Source: Actinomycetota bacterium
GTDB taxonomy: Bacteria; Actinomycetota; Thermoleophilia; Gaiellales; Gaiellaceae
Assembly (NCBI GenBank): GCA_005885245.1
Contig: VAWR01000107.1
Coordinates: 1-32,296, forward strand
Direction of reading: 5' to 3'
Length of the DNA stretch: 32,296 bases
How positions within the stretch are numbered: the stretch's first letter is position 1; each line of letters begins with the position of its first letter. Positions 1-7,411 of the stretch are shown here, in pieces. The notes under the pieces were generated by a model. That model did no database searches. It was not told where the DNA came from and was given only the letters and a program-made list of their open reading frames with translations. Both the position numbers and the translations under genes were made by a program.

Positions 1-89
1 GGCGGTTCAGACGTTACGGCGACTGGGCGGGCCTCGCGTTCTGGCTCTACCTGACCCGCGACTGGGTCGAGGACGACTTGCCTGTCTAG
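1..89 (+). CDS. 3' end of an unidentified protein (partial)
   Basis: The third forward frame is open from the window edge to a TAG at 87-89 and encodes 28 residues ending in TRDWVEDDLPV. The segment is aromatic-rich (YGDWAGLAFWLYL) and has an acidic C-terminus, as expected of a real protein end. The other two frames read as arginine/alanine-rich shadow sequence or stop early. Too little is present to name a family. It ends 14 bases before the selenocysteine tRNA, so the tRNA may be co-transcribed with it. Confidence 0.45.
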   Translation, partial: RFRRYGDWAGLAFWLYLTRDWVEDDLPV

Positions 90-103
90 CTAGTGTCCGC
101 CGC

Positions 104-195
104 GGAGCGGCCGGGGCCGGTGCCCCAACTGGTCTTCAAAACCAGTACGGCGTCGTAGCCCGACGCTAGGCAGGTTCGACTCCTGTGCCGCTCCG
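104..195 (+). tRNA. selC: tRNA-Sec (anticodon TCA)
   Basis: A 92-base cloverleaf can be drawn by hand. The acceptor stem is 8 bp (GGAGCGGC at 104-111 with GCCGCTCC at 187-194), followed by discriminator G195. The D stem GGGGC/GCCCC has a four-base loop (118-121). The anticodon stem CTGGT/ACCAG encloses CTTCAAA, placing TCA at 136-138. A long variable arm pairs GCGTCG (150-155) with CGACGC (161-166). The T arm has a 5-bp stem and the loop TTCGACT. The 8+5 acceptor/T helix, the tiny D loop, the long variable arm, G73 and the TCA anticodon are the hallmarks of bacterial selenocysteine tRNA. This tRNA inserts selenocysteine at recoded UGA with SelB. A link to FdhD/MobA further on in the window is inferred. 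Confidence 0.96.
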
Positions 196-200
196 TTTCA

Positions 201-254
201 CGCCGCAAAGTCCGGCTGCGGCCTTTCGGCCTTCGCCATGATCACTTTGCGGCG
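201..254. terminator. Long inverted repeat between selC and a convergent gene
   Basis: CGCCGCAAAGT at 201-211 is the exact reverse complement of ACTTTGCGGCG at 244-254. Between them is a nested small hairpin, GGCCTTTCGGCC (220-231). The element starts five bases after the tRNA and faces the 3' end of the minus-strand acetyltransferase, so it could terminate transcription from both sides. There is no clear T run. Further short hairpins (TCCGGCAAAGCCGGA and ATTCCG...CGGAAT) fill the rest of the gap to 364; I see no gene there. Confidence 0.45.
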
Positions 255-364
255 GACTGTATCCCCGGGGAACGTTTGCGGCCGCATCCGGCAAAGCCGG
301 ACGAGGCGGCGTCGGCATTCCGTCTGGCTCCTGCGGAATACCGAAGATCCTCGGCGCCTTTGCC

Positions 365-865
365 CTACGCCCGTTCGCTCACGTAGGTCATGTAAGGATC
401 CCCGACGATCGCCGCTTCCTCCCGCATCCCGATCTTCTCAGCGACGCGGCGCGACGCGAGGTGGTCGGGGTGGATCAGCGCGACCAGCCGCGTCTGCGCA
501 AAGCGCGCGAATGCGAGGTCGCGAACGCCGGCCGCTGCCTCCGTAGCGATGCCCCGGTTCCACGACGTCTTCTTCGTGTGCCAGCCGATCTCCGTCGTCG
601 AAGCGCCTTCGAGTACGAGCGGCCTGATCCCGCAGTACCCGAGAAATTCCGAGGTCGGGCGAGACTCGACCAGCCAGAAGCCGAACCCAGGTTCCTCGTA
701 CAGGGAAAGGTTCCGACCGATCCACGCCCACGCTTCGTCTCGCGTTCTGGGGCCAGGGTAGAACCGCATCTGCTCCTCGTCCGCCACCATCGCGGCGAGT
801 TCGTCGAGGTCGTCGCGCTGGAACTCGCGCAGCTTCAAGCGCCGAGTTTCGAGGATCGCCGTCAT
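365..865 (-). CDS. GNAT-family N-acetyltransferase (RimJ/RimL type)
   Basis: This is a 166-residue protein opening with TAILETRRLKLREF, the usual start of RimJ/RimL-like acetyltransferases that move an acetyl group from acetyl-CoA to an amine. Downstream blocks fit the fold: FGFWLVESRPTSEFLGYCGI, TEIGWHTKKTSWNRGIATEA (the acetyl-CoA loop region) and the closing HPDHLASRRVAEKIGMRE segment. I chose the ATG at 865 because it precedes the conserved ETxRLxLR start directly; in-frame codons further upstream (to 892) only add a short unconserved leader. The substrate cannot be predicted. The gene is convergent with selC. Confidence 0.85.
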   Translation of the reverse strand: MTAILETRRLKLREFQRDDLDELAAMVADEEQMRFYPGPRTRDEAWAWIGRNLSLYEEPGFGFWLVESRPTSEFLGYCGIRPLVLEGASTTEIGWHTKKTSWNRGIATEAAAGVRDLAFARFAQTRLVALIHPDHLASRRVAEKIGMREEAAIVGDPYMTYVSERA

Positions 866-974
866 CTTCACAGCCATTGGTACGAGACCCACGAGCGCTG
901 CAAGAAAACGCGCACCACTCTCCCTCCACCGACGACGAGAGTCTAGGTACTCAATGGGACTGCGTGATGCGAGC

Positions 975-1003
975 GAGCTGCGCCCGGTGGCCGGGCGCAG
1001 CTC
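975..1003. terminator. 13-bp stem hairpin between minus-strand genes
   Basis: GAGCTGCGCCCGG (975-987) pairs perfectly with CCGGGCGCAGCTC (991-1003) around a three-base loop. It lies 16 bases past the stop codon of the Ig-like protein gene, which is the right place for its terminator. No U run follows, as is common in high-GC genomes. Confidence 0.65.
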
Positions 1004-1019
1004 TCGAGCTCTTACCGAG

Positions 1020-1952
1020 CTAGGCTCGCGCGAGGTTGCTGAAGGCCATCAGGTAACCCGGCGCCGTCTGACTGCGCGGGATCAGCACCCGAATCCTCGC
1101 TCCACCGAGTCGCGCCCGGAACACGGCGCGAGACACGACGGTCGGCGAGGCGGCCAGAGCGCGCGTGAAGAACACGCGCCGGACGCTGGTCCAGTGGTGT
1201 CTCTTCAGGCTCCAGCGCTGCAGCAGGCCGTACCTACCAACGAACGACCGCGCTGCCACGACCCGCACCAGGAAGCGGTGCGCAGCGATGCGAGTCAGCT
1301 GCAGACGTGGCCGCACCTGTACCGAGACGGCATTGCTGGTCGTCTGGCCGGCCGATGCCCTGTACAGCGTGTGGATCAACGGACGGACCTCCAGACTGAA
1401 CGATCCGTTAGCGGCCGTCTGCACGGTCGAGACCGTTTGCACCTGAACGCCGCCGAGCGACGGCAGGCGATGCTCGACGATCGTCACCGACTCACCAGCC
1501 TGGCCGTTCGCAACGGAGCCACTGAGCGTCACCGTGCCGCCGTACACGATGGTCGACTGGCTGGTGTCGAGCGCCAGCGACTTCGGCGTCTTCGCAGCGA
1601 CAACTGCGGTCGCCAACGACGTTGCATTGCTCGCGCCTGCGCTGTTCGACGCGCGGACACGAACGCGCAAGCGGTTTCCGACATCCACCGACGTCAGCGT
1701 GTAGGTCTTGCTGGTTGCGCCGATGATGTTCGAACAGTTATTGCCGTTGGAATCGCATCGCCACCACTGATAGGCGAACGTCAACGGCTGCGTGCCTGAC
1801 CACGTGCCAGGATCAGCTGTCAGCAGCTCGCCCTGCTTGGCGACACCAGCGATTGTCGGCCGGACCGTGTTCTGCGGTCGTGTGGTTGCCGCAGCCGCCG
1901 ATCCAGCGCCGACCAGCATGAGCATCACGAGAACGATTAAGCGGTTTTGCAT
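1020..1952 (-). CDS. Secreted Ig-like domain protein
   Basis: The 310-residue product starts with a signal peptide (MQNRLIVLVMLMLVGAGSAAAA). About 90 residues of an Ig-like repeat follow, of the type common in actinobacterial surface proteins: PGTWSGTQPLTFAYQWWRC, then TYTLTSVDVGNRLRVRVRAS, ending near residue 115. A second beta-rich domain (about 120-205) contains VYGGTVTLSGSV and NGSFSLEVRP, resembling bacterial Ig/carboxypeptidase-regulatory folds. The C-terminus is Arg/Val-rich beta sequence without a recognised sorting signal. The ATG at 1952 is supported by a strong purine-rich ribosome site (GGAGGAGGAGG, 1961-1971). The protein is probably exported and binds or decorates the cell surface; no enzymatic motif is seen. 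Its leader looks structured (separate entry). Confidence 0.8.
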   Translation of the reverse strand: MQNRLIVLVMLMLVGAGSAAAATTRPQNTVRPTIAGVAKQGELLTADPGTWSGTQPLTFAYQWWRCDSNGNNCSNIIGATSKTYTLTSVDVGNRLRVRVRASNSAGASNATSLATAVVAAKTPKSLALDTSQSTIVYGGTVTLSGSVANGQAGESVTIVEHRLPSLGGVQVQTVSTVQTAANGSFSLEVRPLIHTLYRASAGQTTSNAVSVQVRPRLQLTRIAAHRFLVRVVAARSFVGRYGLLQRWSLKRHHWTSVRRVFFTRALAASPTVVSRAVFRARLGGARIRVLIPRSQTAPGYLMAFSNLARA

Positions 1953-2045
1953 TTGAGATACCTCCTCCTCCACGGTTGCTTTCGGGAGGTTCGCTCTCTT
2001 GGTTACCCCGCGATTTGCAGGGCAAATCGTCAGGATTCGGTGAGG
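1953..2045 (-). promoter_or_regulatory. Structured 5' leader, candidate riboswitch
   Basis: Read on the minus strand, the leader has CCGAATCC (2040-2033), a perfect 8-bp hairpin CGATTTGC/GCAAATCG with a 3-base loop (2029-2011), then CGGGGTAACC (2010-2001). Next comes CCTCCCG (1989-1983), which can pair either with the preceding CGGGG or with the Shine-Dalgarno GGAGGAGG (1971-1961). That gives mutually exclusive pairings able to hide or free the ribosome site. The pattern CCGAATCC, hairpin, GGGGTAACC recalls the 5' half of the ydaO-type (cyclic di-AMP) riboswitch, which often precedes cell-wall and secreted proteins in actinobacteria. The second half of that consensus is not evident, so the family assignment is tentative. 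Confidence 0.4.
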
Positions 2046-2157
2046 AACGTGAGCATCGTGTTAGTGACGCTTGCCACCTGGACGGTCGTACCCGGCTCGG
2101 CTGCGAAACCGTTGCTCCCTTAACACCACGTGTTCCTAGCGAGGGAGGTTTTCGAGC

Positions 2158-3048
2158 GTGGCGATCCAGCGGACGGGCCTGGACGTTCGGCGGCACGGCG
2201 CATCGTTTACGCCAACGGCAGATGCGCGCGCAAAGGCACGAGCGGGGTCGGGCTGGTACGCGCTGCTCGCCCGCACAGGATTGGTCGCGAAGGGCCTGTC
2301 GTTCGGAATCGTCGGCTTTCTCGCCGCCAAGCTCGCCGTCGGACACGGCGGCAAGGCCACGAGCCGCGAGGGAGCGCTGCAGACGATCGCGCACCATTCC
2401 TACGGCAAGGTCCTGTTGATCCTGCTCGCCTGCGGATTCGCCGCCTACGCTCTCTGGCGTTTCGTGCAGGCCCTGGTGGAGCACGAGGATCCCGGCGACG
2501 GCGCGAAGGGTGACGTGAAGAAGTGGGGTAAGCGAGCCGGCTACGTCGGCCGTGGTCTCATCTACGCCGGGCTGTCGGTTTCTGCGGTGAAGATCCTCGT
2601 CGGCTCAGGGCAGAGCTCGCAGAACCACAGGGCACACAAGACGGCCGCCGTCATCCTCTCCTGGCCCGCAGGCACGTGGATCGTGGGCGCAATCGGCGTG
2701 TTGATCCTCGGTGCCGGACTCTGGAATCTCTACCGGGGCCTCAGCCGGACGTTCGAGGACCGCTGGCGCAGCGGCGAGATGAGCCACACCGCTCGGACGT
2801 GGGGAGGTCGCGTGGGGGTGCTCGGCCACCTCGCGCGCGCCGTCGTCTTCTCGTTGATCGGGATCTTCGTGGTCAAGGCGGCACTCGACTACAACCCGCG
2901 AGACGCGATCGGCATCGACGGTGCGTTGCAGAAGCTCGCCCACGCAAGCTACGGGCCGTACCTCCTCGGCGTGACCGCAGTCGGGCTCGTGTGTTACGGG
3001 ATTTTCTGCCTGGTCGACGCGCGCTACCGCGACGTTTCGGCCGCCTGA
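2158..3048 (+). CDS. DUF1206 family integral membrane protein
   Basis: The 296-residue protein contains three copies of a roughly 75-residue two-helix repeat: about 35-108 (LLARTGLVAKGLSFGIVGFL ... SYGKVLLILLACGFAAYALW), 122-205 (GYVGRGLIYAGLSVSAVKIL) and 216-290 (GHLARAVVFSLIGIFVVKAA ... ASYGPYLLGVTAVGLVCYGI). This triplicated arrangement matches the DUF1206 family, which has no known function. Six transmembrane helices are expected. The GTG start at 2158 follows GAGGGAGG at a good distance. The gene is divergent from the Ig-like protein and ends 27 bases before the PAP2 phosphatase, so the two may form an operon. Confidence 0.87.
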   Translation: MAIQRTGLDVRRHGASFTPTADARAKARAGSGWYALLARTGLVAKGLSFGIVGFLAAKLAVGHGGKATSREGALQTIAHHSYGKVLLILLACGFAAYALWRFVQALVEHEDPGDGAKGDVKKWGKRAGYVGRGLIYAGLSVSAVKILVGSGQSSQNHRAHKTAAVILSWPAGTWIVGAIGVLILGAGLWNLYRGLSRTFEDRWRSGEMSHTARTWGGRVGVLGHLARAVVFSLIGIFVVKAALDYNPRDAIGIDGALQKLAHASYGPYLLGVTAVGLVCYGIFCLVDARYRDVSAA

Positions 3049-3075
3049 TCAGAGGCTCGATCGCGTTTCGGACAC

Positions 3076-3660
3076 ATGGTTCCAGCGTCCATCGATGACC
3101 GAATCGTCGAGTGGGCCGCAGCGCATCGCTATGGCCCGCTGGACGGCTTCTTCGTCGCGCTGGGCACGGTCGAGAAGCTCGGCCTGATCTGGGCCGTGAT
3201 GGCCTTCGTGCTCGGTCTGCTCATGCGTCGTGGCCTGAGGAACGCAGGTGTGTTGGCCCTCGCGACACTGCTGACGACCTTCGCTGCCGACAGCGTCTCG
3301 TTCGGCGTCAAAGATCTGGTCAACCGCACGCGGCCGGCCGATGCGCACGCTCAGATCCATCCGCTCTACGTCGTGCACTCGAGCTCGTTCCCCGCAGGGC
3401 ACGCGGCTACGGCGTTCGCGGGCGCAACGCTGCTCTCGTACTTCGCGCCGCGCCTGACACCCCTGTTCGTGGTGCTCGCCGCAGCGATCGGTTTCTCCCG
3501 CGTCTACGTCGGCGTCCACTACCCGACGGACGTTCTGGCGGGCGCTGCGATCGGCGTGCTGGTCGGGGCCGCCGCAATCGGCGTACTGCTCTTGATTGAG
3601 AAGAAGGTGCCCCACTGGACTCCTGGCAGCTCCGGCCGCTGGCGGCCGGCTCCGGGCTAG
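3076..3660 (+). CDS. PAP2 superfamily phosphatase
   Basis: This 194-residue membrane protein carries all three PAP2 motifs: KDLVNRTRP (79-87), SFPAGH (104-109) and SRVYVGVHYPTD (141-152). The catalytic histidines are H109 and H148, with D152. Such enzymes remove phosphate from lipid substrates such as phosphatidate or undecaprenyl pyrophosphate at the membrane surface. The exact substrate is not determined by sequence. The last codons contain a perfect 8-bp inverted repeat (CCGGCCGC/GCGGCCGG, 3632-3649) that could act as a terminator inside the gene end. No clear ribosome site precedes the ATG, so a nearby alternative start is possible. Confidence 0.88.
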   Translation: MVPASIDDRIVEWAAAHRYGPLDGFFVALGTVEKLGLIWAVMAFVLGLLMRRGLRNAGVLALATLLTTFAADSVSFGVKDLVNRTRPADAHAQIHPLYVVHSSSFPAGHAATAFAGATLLSYFAPRLTPLFVVLAAAIGFSRVYVGVHYPTDVLAGAAIGVLVGAAAIGVLLLIEKKVPHWTPGSSGRWRPAPG

Positions 3661-3810
3661 CGTCGACGCCCGCTCGCAGCCGGGTCACGAGGACGAGCAA
3701 GTTTCGGTGGCAGCGCGGGTCTTCTCTGAGCGGAGCCCGGCGCGCTCTGACTGTGGTGGCCGGCCACCGCCGGCACGGGCAGCGTCGGGCTCCTCTGCGA
3801 GCCTCGGCGC
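3661..3810. other. Convergent intergenic gap with a 14-bp palindrome
   Basis: The stretch between the PAP2 gene and the minus-strand PASTA gene holds the perfect palindrome GGTGGCCGGCCACC (3755-3768), perhaps a shared terminator. I see no gene in it. Confidence 0.35.
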
Positions 3811-5217
3811 TCAGCCGGTGAAGCGACCGATGAAGATCGTGACCTGGACGCCGCCGGGAATGCTCGCTGCGGCGCGAGGCTGCTGTTCGACGACGAGGCC
3901 GTCCTTGCTCTGGTTGCTCGTCGGCCTGTTGAGCACGGCCACCTTGAAGCCTGCGTTCCGGAGGGTCTGCGCCGCGGCGGCTTGATCCTGGCCGCCGACG
4001 TTCGGGACCGTCGTGGCCGGCTGTGGATTCGGTCCAGCCGAGACCCTGACGCGCACGCGGGAGCCCTTGCGCAGCGTCGTCCCTGCAGCCGGAGACTGAC
4101 CGACCACCCGGTTGGCAGGCTGGCTCGAGGTCACGTAGACCACCGTCGGGCGGAGACCGAGGACGTTGAGCCGACGAAGCGCCGGGGTCTGCGCGAGCGC
4201 GACGACGCGTGGAATCCGAACTGGACCCGCAGTCGGGGTCGTGACCGTCGGCGAAGGCGAGGTCGTCGTCGTGGACGTCGCCGTGGTGGTCTTCGGCGTC
4301 GATGAGGTCCCCGTCGAGACGTTGACCGTCACCTTCGCTCCCCTGTCCACTTCCTTGCCGGCCGGCGGCTTCTGAGCGACGACGATTCCGGCCGGCTTGT
4401 TCGACGGGACGTTCTGCAGGACCGGCTTGAGCCGGAGCTTCGTCAGCGCCGCGACCGCGTCGCCCTGCGTCTTGCCCACGATCCTCGGGACGAGGACCGG
4501 CTTCGCGCCGCTCGAGACACTGAGCATGACGGTCGTTCCGGTCACTGCCGTCACGCCGGCGACCGGCTCCTGGTCGACGACGATGCCCTTCGGCCGCGAG
4601 GAGGCGACACGCTTGATCTCCGTCTTGAAGCCTGCGGCGGTCAGTTGCGTCTGCGCCTGCCCGAGCGGCAAGCCGGTCACGTCGGGGACGGAGTGCCTGC
4701 CACTGGAGATGAAGATCGTGACGGTCTGGCCCTTGCCGAGCTGCGTCCCTGGCCCCGGCTTCTCGCCGAAGACGACGTTGGGTGGCCGATCACTTGCGCC
4801 CGTGTGCGGCGAGACATCGAGCCCGCGGTCGTGGATGCGCGCTGCCGCCGCGTCCTCGCGAAGCCCGATCACATTCGGGACTGTCGCCTTGTCGTTGTCC
4901 CGACTGAGGAAGTACCAGGCCAGCAGGCCGCCGATCACGAGCAGCAAAAGCAGGAGCAACCACAGCCACCAGTAGCGCTCCGGCGGCGGCCCGCCCGGTT
5001 CCACGATCTCCTCCTCGGCGACCGCCGCGGAGGGAGCGAGTCGGCGGATCATGTCGTCGATACGCGCCGCGCGTCCGCGCCGGCCGCGTGCTCGCTCGAC
5101 CCAGCTCAGCCAGGCGGCCTGCTGGTCCGCGGGCAGGGAGAAGAAACGATCGCCCGCCTCGGGGACGTGATCGAGCGCGGCCGCGACATCCGCGGGGAGC
5201 TCTCGACGTGTGGCCAT
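3811..5217 (-). CDS. Membrane PASTA-repeat protein with OmdA/YdeI-like N-terminus
   Basis: The protein has 468 residues. Residues 1-65 (LPADVAAALDHVPEAGDRFF ... WLSWVERARGRRGRAARIDD) resemble the small helical OmdA/YdeI C-terminal domain. A single transmembrane helix (WWLWLLLLLLLVIGGLLAWYFL, near 83-104) follows. Outside are five PASTA domains, near 110-173, 174-237, 238-303, 332-395 and 400-468, each with a VPxVxG-like start and a PxxGxxxxxGxxVxxxVS-like end. A Thr/Ser/Pro linker (304-331) separates the third and fourth. PASTA domains bind peptidoglycan stem peptides or muropeptides. They usually sit on Ser/Thr kinases or PBPs, but neither a kinase nor a transpeptidase domain is present here. 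The likely role is sensing or anchoring at the cell wall; this is inferred. Confidence 0.85.
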   Translation of the reverse strand: MATRRELPADVAAALDHVPEAGDRFFSLPADQQAAWLSWVERARGRRGRAARIDDMIRRLAPSAAVAEEEIVEPGGPPPERYWWLWLLLLLLLVIGGLLAWYFLSRDNDKATVPNVIGLREDAAAARIHDRGLDVSPHTGASDRPPNVVFGEKPGPGTQLGKGQTVTIFISSGRHSVPDVTGLPLGQAQTQLTAAGFKTEIKRVASSRPKGIVVDQEPVAGVTAVTGTTVMLSVSSGAKPVLVPRIVGKTQGDAVAALTKLRLKPVLQNVPSNKPAGIVVAQKPPAGKEVDRGAKVTVNVSTGTSSTPKTTTATSTTTTSPSPTVTTPTAGPVRIPRVVALAQTPALRRLNVLGLRPTVVYVTSSQPANRVVGQSPAAGTTLRKGSRVRVRVSAGPNPQPATTVPNVGGQDQAAAAQTLRNAGFKVAVLNRPTSNQSKDGLVVEQQPRAAASIPGGVQVTIFIGRFTG

Positions 5218-5306
5218 CCGGACTGTGTTGCCCCTTCGGAAACGTTTGCAACTTGAGACCGAGGGCTGACGCGAACCCGACGGCGGCAGAATTTCGCATC
5301 AACCCT

Positions 5307-6749
5307 CTACCCGTCGACGAGCAGGCCCTGCAAGGGGCCGAGCACACGGCGTGTTCGCCGCGAGACACCGGGGAGTAGACAGAGGCGATGGGTCGGTGGC
5401 TGCCCCGCTGCCCGCCGCTCGTACTGTTCTTCGGCGATCGGCTTCCAGAGCTCGTCCACCACTCGCACCGGATCGCCGGCCACAGCCGCCTCCGGCTGTT
5501 CCAGGTGCTCCGACCACAGCCGTAGCCGCGTAGTCCGGGCCAGGTCCTCATCGCAGGTGACGACGTTCAGCTCGGTGTCGTTGAAGAGCGAGTGCTCGTT
5601 CAGGTTCGCGGAGCCGAGCGTGAGCCAGCGATCGTCGACGATCCCGATCTTGGCGTGCACGTAGACGGGGCACGGGCCGAGCTCGCCGAGGGCACGCAGC
5701 GTGCAGGCGAGCACGCGACCCGCTCCATCGTCGCGCTCGATCAGGTCGGCGAGCTGACCGCGCGTGTCGTCGCCGCCGTCGTTCGGATCGGCCGGCAGGA
5801 CGAGCACGAGCCGGAAGTCGTCCGAGGGTGGACGCACGACCTTGTCGCGGAGGATCTGGGCGATCTCGCTCGACCAGAAAAACTGGTTCTCGAGGTAAAC
5901 GAGCCTCTGCGCCGAACGGAGCGCGCGCGTATAGGCCTCGAGGATCCGGAAGTCACCTGGAAGCGACTCGTACACGTGCTCCGGCACGGTGCGGACGGCC
6001 TGTACCTCGACCTCGCCCGCCCGCCGTTGCCGCTTGGGCGGCGGCAGATCCTTGCCCGTGACGTCGTGCCAGCGCAGCCGGAAGTGTTGTGCAACGTCTC
6101 CGACCACCGGCCCGCGCAGCAGGCAGGCCGCGTCGTGCCAGCCCACCGTCCCGCGGGCTTCGTGCGCCTGCGTGTCGTAGCGGTCGCCTGCGTAGGTCGT
6201 CAGGTCGATGCCGCCGACGAACGCGACGCGGTCGTCGATGACGGCGACCTTTTCGTGATGACAGTGCATCGGCCGCTCGAGCTGGTCGCGCGCGACCTGG
6301 ATCTTCGTGCCGAAGGTCAACGCATGGCTGACGCCCTCGACGTCGTCCCGGTCGGGACGGAACAGGGGCAGGGGCGAGCCGGCCCAGAGGAGCACACGCA
6401 CGGGAATACGTTCCGCCAGCTCGGCCAGAAGCGTCCGCAGCTCCACTCGTACGGGGTCGCGTGCCAGGGCGAAGTACGGGGAGACGAACCAGCCGGCCAG
6501 GTGAACGTGCGACCGCGCCTTGCGAAGCTCCGCGGCGAGTCGCGGCAAGGCCTCGGCGCCGTCGATGAGCATCTCGAGCGAGCAGCCGCTGCGGGGCGGC
6601 GGGTCGCCGGCGGCCCAGAGCTCGCCGCCGGGCGGTTCGAGCGCTCGCTCCCAGCCGATCCTGCGCAGGCGCCGGCTGTGGTGCGAGCGCACGAACCACT
6701 GGAGGGTGTTGCCGAGAAGCTTGTCGAATGCGAGGAGCGGATCGGTCAC
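5307..6749 (-). CDS. Phospholipase D-like / cardiolipin synthase family protein
   Basis: This 480-residue protein has two complete HKD motifs. The first, HEKVAVID (about residues 165-172), is followed by FVGGIDLT; the second, HAKIGIVD (about 365-372), is followed by LTLGSANLNEHS and NDTELNVV. These are the paired catalytic motifs of phospholipase D and bacterial cardiolipin synthases, which exchange phosphatidyl groups through a phosphohistidine intermediate. There are no N-terminal membrane helices, so it resembles soluble ClsB- or plant-PLD-like forms more than ClsA. I chose the GTG at 6749 because AGGAAG lies 7 bases upstream; an ATG at 6785 would give 492 residues and would overlap the divergent amidase gene. 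Confidence 0.85.
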   Translation of the reverse strand: MTDPLLAFDKLLGNTLQWFVRSHHSRRLRRIGWERALEPPGGELWAAGDPPPRSGCSLEMLIDGAEALPRLAAELRKARSHVHLAGWFVSPYFALARDPVRVELRTLLAELAERIPVRVLLWAGSPLPLFRPDRDDVEGVSHALTFGTKIQVARDQLERPMHCHHEKVAVIDDRVAFVGGIDLTTYAGDRYDTQAHEARGTVGWHDAACLLRGPVVGDVAQHFRLRWHDVTGKDLPPPKRQRRAGEVEVQAVRTVPEHVYESLPGDFRILEAYTRALRSAQRLVYLENQFFWSSEIAQILRDKVVRPPSDDFRLVLVLPADPNDGGDDTRGQLADLIERDDGAGRVLACTLRALGELGPCPVYVHAKIGIVDDRWLTLGSANLNEHSLFNDTELNVVTCDEDLARTTRLRLWSEHLEQPEAAVAGDPVRVVDELWKPIAEEQYERRAAGQPPTHRLCLLPGVSRRTRRVLGPLQGLLVDG

Positions 6750-6766
6750 AGGCACACTTCCTGCCC

Positions 6767-7402
6767 GTGCTCGCCACTCCGCCAACCCCCCTGATCTGCC
6801 TGGATCCCGGACACGGCACCTTGCCGGCCGTCGGCCGTCAGACCGAGCCGATCGGACCCGGCTCCTCCCAGCGGAAGATCAAGGACGGCGGCGGAGCGCC
6901 GGGCGAGGCGCCGGTCGCGCTCGCGATCGCGCTCAAGACTCGCGCGCTCCTCGAGCGCGGCGGCTACCGGGTCGCGATGACGCGCACGGGCACGACGTAC
7001 GCAGGCGGGAACATCGCTCGCGCCCGTTTCTGCAACGTCCGCCACGCGGCGCTCATGGTGCGCATCCACGCCGACGGCGCGCAGGACCGGTCGTTGCACG
7101 GCGTCAAGACCTTGTTCCCTGCCTTGCGCCGCGGCTGGACGGACGACATCTACGCTCAGAGCCTGCGGGCCGCACGGAAGGTGCAGACCGCAGTGGTCCG
7201 GCAAACGGGCGCGCTGAATCTCGGCCTGATTCCCCGATCCGACCTCACCGGCTTCAACTGGGCCAACGTCCCCGCCGTGCTCGTGGAGACGGGGTTCATG
7301 ACGAACTCCGCCGAGGCGCGGCTGTTACGAACGAGCGCCTATCAGCTGAAGGTCGCGCGAGGGATCACGGCGGGCGCCGAGGCGTTCGTCGGCCAGCGCT
7401 AG
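6767..7402 (+). CDS. N-acetylmuramoyl-L-alanine amidase (Amidase_3)
   Basis: The roughly 211-residue product has the zinc ligands and catalytic glutamate of the AmiC/CwlM fold: CLDPGHG (H16), the glutamate in GEAPVALAI (E47), VRIHADG (H101) and VLVETGFMTN (E174). Enzymes of this family cut the bond between MurNAc and the L-Ala of the stem peptide. No signal peptide or wall-binding domain is visible, so export or activity may resemble the cytosolic CwlM-like group. The start is uncertain: GTG 6767 gives a compact N-terminus just before the LDPGHG strand, while ATG 6728 would overlap the divergent PLD gene. Both genes' promoters must then lie within each other's coding ends. Confidence 0.85.
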   Translation: MLATPPTPLICLDPGHGTLPAVGRQTEPIGPGSSQRKIKDGGGAPGEAPVALAIALKTRALLERGGYRVAMTRTGTTYAGGNIARARFCNVRHAALMVRIHADGAQDRSLHGVKTLFPALRRGWTDDIYAQSLRAARKVQTAVVRQTGALNLGLIPRSDLTGFNWANVPAVLVETGFMTNSAEARLLRTSAYQLKVARGITAGAEAFVGQR

Positions 7403-7411
7403 TCAAGAGGT

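Noticed and set aside
954-1799. Long plus-strand open frame
   Set aside because: It is the shadow of the minus-strand Ig-like gene, rich in Arg/Asp/Gln with no recognisable domain; the opposite strand has a signal peptide and ribosome site.
5592-6794. 400-codon plus-strand open frame
   Set aside because: Antisense to the two-HKD PLD gene, whose motifs are unmistakable; the plus frame reads as low-complexity shadow sequence.
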